Part shown: in pieces, positions 22,033 through 34,089 of the stretch
Layout of the letters: every line of letters starts with the position of its first letter
How positions within the stretch are numbered: the first letter of the stretch is position 1
Source: Armigeres subalbatus
Lineage: Eukaryota; Arthropoda; Insecta; Diptera; Culicidae
Reading direction: 5' to 3'
Assembly (NCBI RefSeq): GCF_024139115.2
Contig: NC_085140.1
Coordinates: 338,396,966-338,460,965, forward strand
Length of the DNA stretch: 64,000 bases
Notes under the pieces: generated by a model
What the model was told of the DNA's origin: nothing
What the model saw: only the letters and a program-made list of their open reading frames with translations
Databases searched by the model: none
Program-made: the position numbers and the translations under genes

Positions 22033-22285
22033 CACAGACAAACAGACATAACACTTGTCAAATTTCCATCGTTTACTAATTTACTGGTCAATTCAAATAA
22101 TCATTAGTTGGCCAATCGATCACTCGTGGTGCGCGCATCGGTTTTGCTCGAGTTTGACGTTTGCTCACTACCGCCATCTGGTTCGTGACTTGCCCAACTA
22201 ACTTAAATCATCAGATGTCGTTAGTGTTTGAACGACGATGAATTTGATGAGTGATTGTTCAATGTGTTATGTCTGTTTGTCTGTG
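22033..22285. mobile_element. MITE with perfect 22-bp TIRs, 253 bp
   Basis: The left end at 22033-22054 (starting CACAGACAAACAGAC) and the right end at 22264-22285 are perfect inverted repeats of each other. The direct repeat ATAACAG immediately flanks both (22026-22032 and 22286-22292). The interior has no coding capacity. Confidence 0.85.
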
Positions 22286-22292
22286 ATAACAG

Positions 22293-23335
22293 GTACAGCA
22301 AGACTTCACAAGAACGCCCTTATACGTCTAACTACTCAGGGAGTAGAAGGTCAAGAAGAGCCACCGCTGCTAACTAAAACTTGAACCGTATATCTGGTAA
22401 GCAGCAGACGATGCCCTGTACGTATTTATTTTTCAAATTCATATATTGGTGAAGCAATGAGAGAAGTAAAAGTAAATAATTGGAACGTGCTCACCAATTT
22501 AGTTCATCCAGAGTTTTGCACTTGATCCTACTTTCTTTCTATTTAGTCTTTGGCCCAACTGTGGCTGATTTGGCAGCTGTGAAAGCTAGTGCTAGTGGGG
22601 CTAGTGCCTTTTGAAGTTCTGGTTGCAGTTGCTGTCATGGCTACTGCAGCATTCAAATTGGTTCTAGTGTGTTCACAATATTGAGTCAATATCTTCGAGA
22701 ATTTGAAAGTAGGAATTTTTCAAATATTGAAAAACATAATTGTTTAATCCGAATTTCCTTTTGGGTAGGGGAGAGGGAACATTCGACTCGGCGTACACGA
22801 ATTTTAGGTAGTTTACAAGTAATTATTTGACAGTTTCCAGCTTGACGAGTACCAATTCTTGTCACTTGTCGACAGTTTACAAGATACCATATCCGGAGAC
22901 CAGAAAATTCTGTTTCCAAACGCAGCACATCATTTGAGCAATGCCTTCCAGCAGCAAAAGCTGCATATACTTGTGGCTGCTGAAACCGGATCAAGCCTCC
23001 GACTAATAATCACTATGCACTTGTAACATATGAAATTTCACGGAGATACTAATTATAATAATGTACTTTTAACTTTTTCAACCAACTATAAAAATCTGAT
23101 GAAATTTTGACGCAATAAAAGTTTTGGAGTCTATACTCTGACAGCGCACACTACGATCAGGAATAAGTTCTTGCATATAGTAAACAAAATATTAACCAAA
23201 TTGTCGATATTGTAAGTTCATTATAGAGGCAAAAAACGGCATTTGAATTAGCTCTAGTTCACAGCAATCCTTCCAGGTTTCAAACCTAAACCCATTCCGA
23301 CATGTCCGAAAGCTTTCATCAAGGTTTTTTTACCA
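22293..23335. other. Intronic DNA without recognised feature
   Basis: Moderately complex AT-rich sequence. No domain, array or terminal repeats were identified. Confidence 0.3.
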
Positions 23336-23341
23336 CTTCGT

Positions 23342-23446
23342 CTTCTTCGATTTTTTGTGATTTTTTTGGTGAGGTTAACTCATTGTTTTATTAATGCTAA
23401 GGGTCTCAATCGGCTAAAATCAAACCGTGTAAAAAAACATCAAATT
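23342..23446 (-). repeat. Dispersed repeat related to 37290-37385
   Basis: Read on the minus strand it starts TTTTTTACACGGTTTGATTTT and continues with GATTGAGACCCTTAGCATTAAT and AACAATGAGTTAACC. The same text with about 20% change occurs on the + strand at 37290. It is probably a MITE family with TTTTTTACACGG-like ends. Confidence 0.6.
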
Positions 23447-24580
23447 TACCGGTACAACAAAGTATTTCAGATCCCAGCTTTCAATAGGCGATTCCCTCGG
23501 GGACTACAACCGTAATCAACCGTTTGACTAATTTCCGAAAGGCCCTTTTCCGTCAATAACTGATACAGGTATCAGAACGTCGGCTCAGGAAGCATCTTCA
23601 CTGACTTTTTTTATCATTTACCTGATGAAAAATAGAAAGGAACAGGAAATACAAATGAAAAGAAGAATGGAACGAGTTTCTGGGGAAGAAACCCTAGATA
23701 AGGACTTCAATACGCCAAAGGCGAAACACAGAGTAGACTGTGAAAAACGTGTATAATTTTTATTTGTGACCCAGAAATCTAAGCCGTTTTTGAATAATAA
23801 ATACTCGGAAGTAGTGATTGGCAGTTTGCTTTAACATGAGATAAACTTGGACCATAACGATCGCATTCTATTCAGTGATATTTCGATTTCTTTGAACCAG
23901 ACACTTGTATAAGGGTGAAAAAACAAGATCCGAATAGGTCCGAAGTTGTTTTTTTTTCTGATACGACTTGGTCCAATCGTTATTCCTTCCTTCTACCAAT
24001 TTTCTCCAAAGTCGAATTTAATTTAAAGTCTAGTAGTTTTACTCGGAAGTTGGTTTTCTCAGTCTGAAGAATCAGGACGATGTTTTTTTACTTGTCCAAC
24101 GTTGAAATCGTTGTACGTTAGTAAACAAATCCAATCTTAAAATCACTTTTCCAAACTTGTACAAAAAGCAGGCATGAAAAGCACACCCTCCACCACTGAT
24201 CAAACGTGATCCTACCACTTAAGAGATGGAATTTATTGGCCTAGCTAGATCCACTAATGCGTGAATTCACAACATGGAATTCTAGATTTTTTGTCGGTAA
24301 CACACTCACTACTGGATCTGGATCAGGGTGTTGAATTTTGCCAAAAACTATTGATCTGTATCGTATTTTTTTAGTTATTTTCTCGAAATTGTGTAGAATG
24401 GATATATGCAGTTATTCAAACTATTCATTTATAAATCCACCACGCAAAAAAGGTTGATTTCGAAAATATCCTATCTCTTATCATGTTATTTGTTTTGAAC
24501 ATGCATGAAAGTAAGGGGCAAAAGGGAAGTACAAAACTACCATAAAATGTCATAACTTTTGAAATCATAAAGTTCGATGT
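23447..24580. other. Intronic DNA without recognised feature
   Basis: No open frame with a known domain and no clear element ends were found. Near 24150 is a CTTGTACAAAAAGCAGGC word, discussed under rejected items. Confidence 0.3.
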
Positions 24581-24945
24581 GTTCCGATGGAGATATTCGT
24601 CTATTTCCGTAAAGTGACCCCGTAACAAGTTTCGGAGAAACGTTACAAAGGCTCATGCATTTCCGTTATAAATTTTTCTGTCTTTCCACAGCAGATCCTC
24701 TAAGAAACTATCTTTCGATTATCGACGAGTTTTAACGGTAAATTGTTTGAAACACCTATGACTTTTGCCTTCTCGTACACCAAAGTGTAACGAAAAGGCT
24801 ATATATTCACTTCCAAAACGATTTTGTGATAGAAGGTCCGGAGACCCATAGTGTTATATACCAATCGACCCAGCTCGACGAATTGAGATAATGTCTGTCT
24901 GTGTGTATGTGTGTGCGTGTGTGTATGTATGTGCGCTAAATAAAA
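24580..24945 (+). repeat. Dispersed repeat ending in TGTG microsatellite
   Basis: The stretch with GGAGACCCATAGTGTTATATACC followed by AGCTCGACGAATTGAG and a TGTCTGTCTGTGTGTATG microsatellite (24893-24938) has the architecture of a common insect dispersed repeat that carries a microsatellite downstream of a GACCCATAG core. The family name is not known to me. Confidence 0.45.
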
Positions 24946-25144
24946 CTTACTCATATTTTAGGCGCTTATCTTAATCCGATTTATTTGCAATAAGATGCAT
25001 TCGACAAGGAATCCTGTCCCATTGTATCCTATTAAAAATTGGACAGATCGGACTATGGGATCAAAAGTTATGGCCAAAATACGATTTATATACAAAAAAA
25101 CACGCTAAGAAATTCTCACTCAATTTTTTTAGTATATCTAATGT

Positions 25145-25436
25145 GGGGCCCTCCTTAGCCGTGCGGTAAGACGCGCGGCTACAAAGCAAGACCATGCTGA
25201 GGGTGGCTGGGTTCGATTCCCGGTGCCGGTCTAGGCAATTTTCGGATAGGAAATTGTCTCGACTTCCCTGGGCATAAAAGTATCATCGTGCTAGCCTCAT
25301 GATATACGAATGCAAAAATGGTAACCTGGCTTAGAAACCTCGCAGTTAATAACTGTGGAAGTGCTGAATAAACACTAAGCTGCAAGGCGGCTCTGTCCCA
25401 GTGTGGGGATGTAATGCCAATAAGAAGAAGAAGAAG
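25145..25436 (+). mobile_element. Feilai-type SINE, full length
   Basis: The element is complete from GGGGCCCTCCTTAGCCGTGC to the AAGAAGAAGAAG tail, with box A and a box B GGTTCGATTCC near 25210. The target duplication CTAATGT is at 25138-25144 and 25437-25443. It is the best-preserved copy in the window. Confidence 0.92.
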
Positions 25437-25443
25437 CTAATGT

Positions 25444-26190
25444 ACGAAAAAGGTACAAACACCGCTCAGGTTTTTTTTATAGAATTTCTACATGGAATTT
25501 TTCGAAATTTCCAAAGAAAACTCGTCCGAGTATTCCCATATTTTTTTGTATTTTCCACAGGGAACAGTTTGACATTTACACAGAGAATTCTTCAAACTTA
25601 CGCAGAAAACTCTTCTACATTTTCACGGTAGATTCTATTGAATACTCCCGAACACTTCTTCTGAATTCCCACGACATTTTTTTTTAAATTTTGTGAAAGA
25701 AACTGTATTAAAGTGTCATGGAAAATTCTTCAATTCAAACTCATCTGCATTTAAATAGGAAATTCTCCAGATCCCTTTAAATTTTCAAGGAATATTTTCG
25801 TGTAATCTACTGCAATTTCATCCGAATTTCTATAGAATATTTTTCTGAATTTTTACGGTTTATAATATTAGTACAGTTAATTCGTCCAAATCTATCCGGG
25901 GAAGTCTTTTGAATTTCCATGGAAGTTTACTTATTGAATGTCCCACCATTGGACTTTCGAAAATTTGGTCGGAATTGAAATTTGACTAATTATGAACATT
26001 TTCGTGTACGTGGTTTAGAAATGCCTGTTGAATTCGCGTCGAAAATTTAATGATTTTCAAACATTTTTATGTATTCCAGGAATCCTTGTGGTCTAATTGA
26101 AATCAAGCATAAAGTTTCCATATTCTTGGAAAATTCACGGCTATCCTTGTATTTCTTTATAAAGACTTCCTGAATCGCTCACGAACTTTA
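25444..26190. repeat. Degenerate AT-rich GAATTTYC-type repeat
   Basis: Words like GAATTTCTACATGGAATTTTTC, GAAAACTCGTCC and GAAAATTCTTC recur at short spacing, similar in style to the blocks at 18-21 kb but in the other sense. No gene. Confidence 0.5.
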
Positions 26191-27990
26191 TTTCCACTCA
26201 TACTACTCCTCATACAAAAGCATTCTGAGCAAAATGTTAAAATATTAACCCAATATTGAACTTGTTCAGGTGAGCCATACATGTACTGCGTACACCTTGT
26301 CTAATTCCCCAGTCACCATTCACTCTCGCAACCACTAAGACACGTAAATTGAACTACTGCGGCTGATGGTCAATGACGGACGACTATACTTAAAGTTGGA
26401 AGCGTTTAATTGGGCTGTTGAATTAATGTGTGTTTGCGTTGAAGTTTGAAGTATTTTTTTTTCTTTTGACAAATTGTATTTGTCGTGGTAATTTGATGGT
26501 CTTTTTTTGGGAACTTGAAGTCGATGATTTAACGCCTGCGGCGCAGCACGACTGTGCTGATGTAATTTCAATCCATGAGGTGCACCGTTCGTACATTCGC
26601 AGCTAATGTTGTCGAATTAGACACATACCTATTGGGTTTTGAGCTGGATTCATACGTAATCAGTAATCATCGCTAATCGTAATCATCATAAACGCCCTGG
26701 GGGCCAATCCCAATTAACGTGTCATACCTATTTTTGATATTTTAAGCAGTAAATAAAAATTGTATTGAAATCGCTAGTATTTATCACTTCTTTTGCACTT
26801 GATATTCAGAATATCGTTTACCTTTGATCTATCTAATTCAGTGCGGCTTCGTGTTTCAGTTTCGATCAAATCATCTTGACGTTTTGTTGTACTAGAATTC
26901 TAGAAATGTTTGGTAGAAACGTATTTGTTCTTTATATTACATTACATCGTAGTATAGTTACCGTAATCATAATTCTGAAGTTCATTTGTGAATGAAATTC
27001 AATGCACTATCTGATACACTCAATATATTTTTAGTGTAAATAAACTTGTTCAGAAATAGGTTCAGCATACATATTTTTCCGCGTATGATTCCGATCAACT
27101 CATTGAAAATGTACACTGAGGTTATCTAAGGCTCATGCGAATTGAACCTGAAGCCTTATGCTCCTAATCGTGGACTCTGGTCAGTTGAGGGCAATCACAA
27201 TAAACAACGCTAGCAATATTGATTTTTGTGCTGTATGTACTCGCAAGTCTCAAGAGATAATGGCGAAACGTGACCGTTTGCATCGCCGGTCAAACTTGGA
27301 GATAACAGAAAATTTTGTTTAATGACAAAAGCCCGTTTAATGAAAATAGAGTACATTCGCTTCCATGTCTTAGTATGTCGAAGGCATGCATCGATTTAAA
27401 CATTCGAAATCATCGCGATTTAATCTTTATGACACTACACTCGTCTAATCGCCAAAACTTTCAATACCCCAACCTCATACCGGGGTCCAATCAGTGTCTC
27501 CTTGAACTTTCGGAAAATAAAAATTACCACACTTGCAAGCAAGCATCCAGCGAGATGGACGTTTGGAGATCAAAATAAATGGCAAATTTAACGAGCCATA
27601 AATAAAGCGCTGGACGCACGCGCACGCTCACTTCTACCAGCTTCCAAATTGCGCGTGGAGGTGCTGCCTGCTGGTTGCTGGATGGTGGTTGAGCCGAGTG
27701 CGAAGTGAAGTAGCCGCGGCACAGACGTTCGCGTGTCTGCTGCCCGCCCGCTGGAACCATGGTGACCGAACGAATTTGGAAAGCCGTCAGTAGTTGTCGT
27801 GTGCTGTGCGGCCAGGCATAGTATCGTAAAATCTCTAACACAGTTTATGATCGCACGGCCGGCGGGTGCAGTGCAACTGTACATTTGGGACTGATGTGCA
27901 AATTCTGGCAATATTTAAACATTCGGCAAGAACCGCAACGTGTGTTCCCGACGCCCTTGGCGAAATCTTACCTCCTATAAGCTGAAATTC
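26191..27990. other. Presumed single-copy intronic DNA with GC-rich island
   Basis: Mostly AT-rich without repeats. The part from 27600 to 27960 is GC-rich with many CpG words (GCGCGTGGAGG, GTAGCCGCGGCACAGACG). Overlapping minus-strand open frames there reflect composition and show no known domain. The island could be regulatory. Confidence 0.35.
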
Positions 27991-28139
27991 CTATAAGCGC
28001 ATACATATCTTTCAGCGGGAGGTTCGATAAGAATAGTTAATTTTATTGCGTCCTTCATTAGAAATCTGATAAATATTTAATTTTTTGATAGTTGGTACTT
28101 TCCCAAATTTATTGCAATTCAAATAAATAATTAAAAACA

Positions 28140-29235
28140 CATTTCAGGGGTGGAAATTTCTATAAGTGCAACTTTATTTTAACTGAGTACAATTCATATT
28201 AACAAAAATCGATTAACTTTAGTACTTAGTTTGTTTACCATTTTTCAGAATTGTTTCATAAATTCGTTTTGGCATCGAATCAACAAGGTTTTGTATGTAA
28301 CATTGTTAAAAGGATTTTTTGCCAATCTTCCGTTACAGCGACTTGTAGCTCTTGAACCGTTCCAAATTGTCGTCCTCCACTGCACACCCGTCTGGCTAGG
28401 ATTTCCCAAAGATTATCAATGGGATTGAGATCCGGACTGCGCACTGGCTTCTCCAAAAGGGTAATGTCCCGCTCCGAAAACCATTGCATTGTTTGGATAC
28501 CTTGCTCACATGGATGACAGCGTTATCCTGCTAAAAATCAAGCCGTTGTCCAATACCTACATCAAGTAGTTCCTGTCAAATAGTTCCACATATTTGTCCG
28601 ACTTCATTCTGGTGGAAATAGTAGCAATATTTGTCTTTCCTTTGCGTGAAAATGCCGCCCACACCAACCATGAGACTACCTCCTCCAAAATTTAGGCTTA
28701 GTTTTACCTCCGAATTTTTCCACAGGTCGTGCCAATAATACGCACAGCACTCTGGGCCATCAAGATTGAACTTCTTTTCGTCCGAAAATATGACGCTGTT
28801 CCATTCCTCAGTTCATGCCATATGCCTTTTAGCAAAATCCAATCTCGCTTGAAATTGCGCAGGCATAAGATTATGTTTTTTGGCTTTTTTGGTGTCCAGA
28901 ACCACTTAATATTTTTGAAACACGCCTTGTTGTTATCGGTAGCTGCGGATCTTCCTTTATTCCTGGAGAATTTAGCTGTCCGGTTTCACCAAGCTGGATA
29001 GTACGGTTTCGTTCTCAGTTGGTGATTTTGGAATTCCCCTAATTTTTCTTCCGAAGGCCGTATTTCTCACCTTTTTCAAGAAATTTCGCACGACAGTTTC
29101 TCCTCTACCGATGTTGCACGGATACTCAACCCGGCATCATTAAATTCCATGATTAATATTCGTTCCTAGTCGTCCAAGAACTTTTGTTTCGGCATCTTGA
29201 AAAAAACACAAACAGCGTTCAAAAGATTATTATTA
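28140..29235 (-). mobile_element. Tc1-like DNA transposon relic
   Basis: A minus-strand Tc1-type transposase relic occupies about 29195 to 28275. A TTTCTATAAGTGCAACTTTA motif near 28158 lies beyond its 3' end and resembles CCTATAAGCGCAT words near 27990, which may be part of the terminal repeats. Its 5' leader ends at a MITE at 29236. True TIR ends were not resolved. Confidence 0.7.
28275..29195 (-). pseudogene. Tc1-family transposase, many frameshifts
   Basis: The enzyme cuts and pastes Tc1 elements. The N-terminus reads MPKQKFLDD, then ERILIMEFNDAGLSIRA, as in a helix-turn-helix start. The C-terminal catalytic part at 28489-28280 reads LEKPVRSPDLNPIDNLWEIL, where SPDLNPIDNLW leads to the last catalytic acidic position (D instead of the usual E). 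At least six stops or frame changes lie between (for example at the LDD stop and after GLRKKN), so it is dead. It lies antisense to the host gene. Confidence 0.85.
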
Positions 29236-29355
29236 GTGCTGTCCATTGAGAGCTTGAAGTAGCTCGAAGTTTCTCCCTGTCCTGCTCATGCCCATTTGTT
29301 GACAAAAAAGAACGAGCAGGACGGGAACAACTTCGAGCTGCTCATTGGACAGCAC
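29236..29355. mobile_element. TA-flanked MITE, copy A (120 bp)
   Basis: The ends GTGCTGTCC and GGACAGCAC are flanked by TA (29234-29235 and 29356-29357). The element is the exact inverted counterpart of copy B (29382 onward), 26 bp away. Copy A sits in the leader of the Tc1 relic. Confidence 0.7.
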
Positions 29356-29589
29356 TATTTACATTTCTCTGGTATACAATAGTGCTGTCCAATGAGCAGC
29401 TCGAAGTAGCTCGAAGTTGTTCTCGTCCTGCTCGTTTTTTTTAACTAATTTTATTTGCTAATTATCTACTACATGCATTCATCTCTTAGACTAGGTGTTC
29501 CGTGTTTTCTTAACACTATCATCCTTATTTGCTATGTTACGCTTTTAGTTATTATTAATACATTTCAATTGCCTCTGGCAGTTAGGATA

Positions 29590-32307
29590 TTTCCTCTGGT
29601 TGAATTAAACCATGTAGGAATTACAATGTTTTCTACTTAAACTAAACTTAACCTAATTTATACTAAGGGTACAAGGGCTAATCGTTTGCAATAGAAGATT
29701 GCAACGATTTTTATCTGAAATTGGAAATTATTTTGTTGGACATTTGTTGCAATGTCTCAATATTAGAAATTCTATGAAGTTCATTGGTACTATACCACGG
29801 AGGCAACTTCAGAATCATATTCAAAATTTTATTTTGAATCCTCTGGAGTGCCTTCTTTCTGGTATTGCAGCAACTAGTCCATATTGGCACAGCATACAAC
29901 ATGGCAGGTCTAAAAATTTGTTTTGTAAATCAAAAGTTTGTTCTTAAGACAAAGTTTTGATTTTCTGTTTATAAGTGGATCTAGACACTTAATATATTTG
30001 TTACATTTGGCTTGAAGGCCTTCAATGTGATTTTAAAAAGTTAATTTTTGATCTAGCAGAAGTCCTAAATATTTAGCTTCGCTAGACCAATTAATTGGAA
30101 CCCCATTCATAGTGACAATATGTCTGCTAGAAGGTTTCAAATAAGAAGCTCTCGGCTTATGTGGGAAAATTATAAGCTGAGTTTTGGAAGCATTCGGGAA
30201 ATTTTCCATTTTTGCAAGTAAGTGGAGAAAATATCCAAACTTTTTTGCAATCTACTACAAATGACACGAAGGCTTCGCCCTTTGGCTGAGAGACCTGTGT
30301 CATCTGCAAACAAAGATTTTTGACACCCTGGTGGTAAATCAGGTAAGTCAGAAGTAAAAATGTTATACAATATGGGCCCCAGTATGCTGCCTTGGGGACA
30401 CCAGCCCTTACAGGTAATCTATCAGATTTAGAATTCTGATAGTTTACCTGCAGTAAACGATCTGATAAATAATTTTGGATCAGTTTAATGATGTACAGAG
30501 GAAAATTAAAATTCATCAATTTTACAATCAAACCCTCATGCCAAACACTGTCAAATGCTTTCTCTATATCAAGAAGAGCAACTCCAGTCGAATATCCTTC
30601 AGATTTGTTGAGCCGAATTAAATTCGTTACTCTTAATAACTGATGGGTGGTTGAATGCCCATGGCGAAAACCAAATTGCTCATCAGCAAAAATAGAATTG
30701 TCATTAATATGAACCATCATTCTATTTAAAATAATCTTTTCAAACAGTTTGCTTATTGAAGAAAGCAAACTGATTGGGCGATAACTAGAAGCCTCAGCTG
30801 GATTTTTGTCCGGCTTGAAATTAGGAACAACTTTGGCGTTTTTCCATTTATCTGGGAAGTATGCCAATTGAAAACATTTGTTAAATAAATTAACCAAAAA
30901 GGATAAAGAGCTCTCAGAAAGTTTTTTGATAAGTATGTAGAAAATACCATTATCACCCGGGGCTTTCATATTTTTAAATTTTCTAGTAATAGATCTCACT
31001 TCATCCCAATTAGTTCCCAACGAAGGGTCAAAAACATTCTCTGGATTGAAAATGTCTTCGAAGCTCCGTGTAACCTGATCCTCAATTGGACTAGTGAGAC
31101 CTAGACTAAAATTATGGGCACTCTCGAACTGCTGAGCAAGTTTTTGAGCCTTTTCGCCATTTGTTAATAAAATTTTATTTCCCTCTTTAAGCGCTGGAAT
31201 TGGCTTTTGAGGTTTTTGAGAATTTTCGTTAATTTCCAAAAGGGTTTCGAACTGGGATCCAGCTTCGAGACATTATTCTCAGTTGGTATTTCTCAGAATA
31301 GCGAAACGTTTTTTAATTTCATTTTGCAAATCTCGCCAAATAACTTTCAACACGGGATCGCGAGTTCTTTGGTATTGCCTTCTTCTCACATTTTTAAGAC
31401 GGATCAGTAGCTGAAGATCGTCGTCAATAATAATGGAGTTGAATTTAACTTCACATTTAGGAATTGCAATGCCTCTGGCTTCAACAATTAAATTTGTCAA
31501 AGATACGAGAGCATTATCAATATCACTTTTGGTATCGAGAGGAATATCAACATCAAAATTCCTATCGATATACGTTTTATATAAATCCCAATCAGCTCTA
31601 TGATAATTAAAAGTAGAGCTGATTGGATTATAAATGACTTTTGTGAAATTTCAAACGTCACAGGAAGGTGATCAGAGTCAAAGTCAGCATGAGTTACCAA
31701 TTGGCCACACAGCTGACTTGAATCCGTTAAAACCAAATCAATTGTACAAGGATTTCGACTGGAAGAAAACAAGTTGGTCCATTGGGATATTGAATAGTAT
31801 AATATCCCGCAGAACAATCTTCAAATAAAATTTTACCATTGGAATTGCTTTGAGCATTATTCCATGAACGGTGTTTGGCATTGAAGTCACCAATTACGAA
31901 GAATTTTGATTTGTTGCGAGTCATAATTTGAAGATCAGCTTTCAACAAATTCTTTTGCTGCCCATTGCATTGAAAAGGCAAGTAGGCTGCAATGAAGGAA
32001 AATTGTCCAAAATTTGTTTCAACAGAAACTCCCAAGGTTTCAAAACCTTTGGTTTCGAACGAAGAAAATAATTTATACGTCTATTAATGACACTGGCGAC
32101 CCCCCACAGGCGCTGTCAAGACGATCATTTCTGTAGATAAAATAATTTGGATCTCTTTTAATGGAGAGTCCTGGTTTTTAAATAAGTTTCTGTTATAATG
32201 GCAATATGCACATTATGAACTGTTAGGAAGTTGAATAATTCATCTTCCTTACCCTTTAGAGAGCGGGCATTCCAATTTAGAACTTTCACACAATTATTTG
32301 GATCCAT
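29590..32307 (-). pseudogene. Jockey-clade ORF2 (endonuclease and RT), frameshifted
   Basis: The start at 32307 reads MDPNNCVKVLNWNARSLKG, the endonuclease first strand. FFVIGDFNAKHRSWNN (about 31900-31855) is the metal-binding motif and DFDSDHLPVTFEI (about 31685-31650) the histidine motif. RT blocks in 31239-30400 are NMKAPGDNGIFY, SSYRPISLLSSISKLFEKI, ADEQFGFRHGHSTTHQLL and GVALLDIEKAFDSVWHEG (motif A aspartate). A frameshift at about 30410 moves to the frame carrying KSLFADDTGL (catalytic FADD, about 30320-30290). C-terminal text MLYAVPIWTSC follows at 29902. Frame breaks near 31820, 31240 and 30410 prevent function. There is no RNase H. Confidence 0.88.
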
Positions 32308-32418
32308 TGAAACGGAGTCCGATAACAATTTTTTGTGTGTACTTTATACCAACCTGAACAGCTTCAGGAATGGTATTTGCTTTGAACATTGCATCAATCA
32401 TGTGATGCAATTGTTCAG

Positions 32419-33682
32419 TTAAAAATCAAAGTCGCAAGCAGTCATGCTACCTGAATCGGCAACATGACCGTTATTTTCCGTTGGGACATGGGTATAAACC
32501 TCATTTTGAGAAGAGAAATTTGGTCTACCAGCAGCGATGTTTGCATACGTAGGTACATTGGAAAAATTGGAATTTACTGAAGTGCTTGCAAAATTTGTTT
32601 GTGAATTGTGGTGGGTATGAATTGCTCGACCGGTAACCGGTTTCGAAATTTGAGCATTTGTAAAATTTCTACCCGTCGAATCTGGGATCCGACTGGAATT
32701 TCCCGTCATCAATTTTGCACGGGAATTCAAAACTTTTGCGTGAAGGGCATTCCCAGAAATTGGATTTATGATTGCCCCACAATTTGCGCACTTAAATTTA
32801 TTGGAATCTTCTCTCACAGGACATGCGTCCTTGGCGTGAGAGGTTCCACCACAAATCATGCATTTAGCATCCATGTGACAATGTTTGGTTCCATGACCCC
32901 ACTTTTGGCACTTACGGCACTGGGTGGGGTTTTGGAAATTTCCCCAGGCCTGCGGAAATGTTCCCATGTAACACGGACATGAGACATAATACAGGCCTTT
33001 TTCAAACTTCATATTATTTAGTTCACTTTTGTTAAAATGAACTAAATAAAATTCTTGAGAAATGCCCTCTGGGAAGTACCAGAGTGGGATTTCTTTTCAT
33101 CTTAATTACTTGGAGTGGTGAAAATCCAAGTAATTGAGAAATTTCAATTTAATCTCATCCAGTGATTTGTCATCACTGGGGAGACCTTTCAAGACGACTT
33201 TGAACAATCGCTCAGTTTTGTCGTCGTATGTGAAGAATTTATGGCGCTTCTCAGTTAAATAATGAAGAAGACGTTTGCGATCGTCAAAGGATCCTGGCAA
33301 AACGCGGCAGTCACCCTTCCTAGCAATCTGAAATGAAACCTTGATCCCCTGAAGGTTACTCAAAATCTCATTCCGGAAACCAGAAAACTCGGCAACAGAT
33401 ACCACAATTGGCGGAATCCTTTGCTTTTTCGCATGAATCGAATCACCTGGGCTAGATGTAGATTCGATTTGCTCAATTTCATCATTAATCAAATCGAACT
33501 GATTGCTCAGTTCGATTGGAGAAGAATTATTTCCGATATAAGAGTTAGAAGGAATATCTGAAGTTTCCAGCTTCCTTCTATTTTTTTCCGCGCTTGGGCT
33601 GGACGGTCTTTAATCCTTGTTTCTTTGAAGGAAGTGGAGAATTCAGAGACGCACACTTCCTCTTGTTTTTGTTAATACTCAT
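32419..33682 (-). pseudogene. Jockey-clade ORF1 (gag-like, zinc knuckles), frameshifted
   Basis: ORF1 is an RNA-binding protein needed for retrotransposition. It starts MSINKNKRKCASLN at 33682. The stretch 33492-33106 holds the RNA-recognition-like part ending VVLKGLPSDDKSLDEIK. After one stop near 33105 the PRE/C2HC region follows. Zinc knuckles CRKCQKWGHGTKHC and CMICGGTSHAKDAC match CX2CX4HX4C, and a third starts CANCG. The frame ends at 32419 in ACDFDF. Two breaks are seen: near 33590 (GKK stop) and near 33105. Confidence 0.85.
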
Positions 33683-34033
33683 TGCTGAGCGTGGAGACGT
33701 GACCTTCTAAGAGGTTTTTTCCCAGAACGGTGTCCCTGCAGGATTACCACCGCTTGTCGGAATTTTACTTCCTCAAACGGGTCCAACGTAAAACGAAGGC
33801 ACGGGTCCTTGCAAACGGGAATCAGTGGGTACAAATAGCGCTGAGAAGCACTGTTGAAATTAAAATAGCTTCGGGTAGTATTAAAAACTTCCTTCCGCAA
33901 AGAGAGAAAGAACCGCACAGCACGAAAGCACGATGCGGTCTGGCCGTCCTGCTCGTTCTTTTTTTGTCAACAAATGGGCATGAGCAGGGCAGGGAGAAAC
34001 TTCGAGCTACTTCAAGCTCTCAATGGACAGCAC

Positions 34034-34089
34034 TAATAATAATCTTTTGAACGCTGTTTGTGTTTTTTTTTCAAGATGCCGAAACAAAA
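34034..34089 (+). pseudogene. Second Tc1 5' leader and start, inverted copy
   Basis: The leader and the first codons of the Tc1 transposase (MPKQK) match the inverse of 29235-29180 almost exactly. Similarity stops right after the fifth codon. It marks the outer end of a large inverted arrangement centred near 29369. Confidence 0.75.

Larger units (their letters stand above)
29435..33945 (-). mobile_element. Jockey/Juan-like LINE, near full length (4,511 bp)
   Basis: This minus-strand LINE has a 5' UTR, ORF1, ORF2 and a poly(A) tail (the T run at 29435-29442). It is flanked by a 10-bp target duplication GTCCTGCTCG (29425-29434 and 33946-33955). Its 5' end (GGCCAGACCGCATCG on the minus strand) agrees with that of the second copy at 49820. 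The three-knuckle gag plus endonuclease and RT without RNase H identify the Jockey clade, and I regard it as Juan-like. A few frameshifts make it inactive. Confidence 0.88.
29382..34033. mobile_element. TA-flanked MITE, copy B, split by Jockey element
   Basis: The left half 29382-29434 and the right half 33956-34033 together form the reverse complement of copy A, with the same GTGCTGTCC/GGACAGCAC ends and TA flanks. The Jockey-clade element at 29435-33945 lies between them and duplicated GTCCTGCTCG of the MITE. Confidence 0.75.

Noticed and set aside
24150..24175. CTTGTACAAAAAGCAGGC resembling a cloning-vector recombination site
   Set aside because: The match lacks one A of the run and the adjoining bases differ. 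The rest of the region is ordinary intron DNA, so chance similarity is more likely than vector sequence.
24893..24938. TGTG microsatellite as a regulatory element
   Set aside because: It is part of a dispersed repeat and carries no specific signal.
27524..27911. Overlapping 105- and 107-codon minus-strand open frames
   Set aside because: Two frames are open over the same GC-rich island, which is expected from composition. No known domain.
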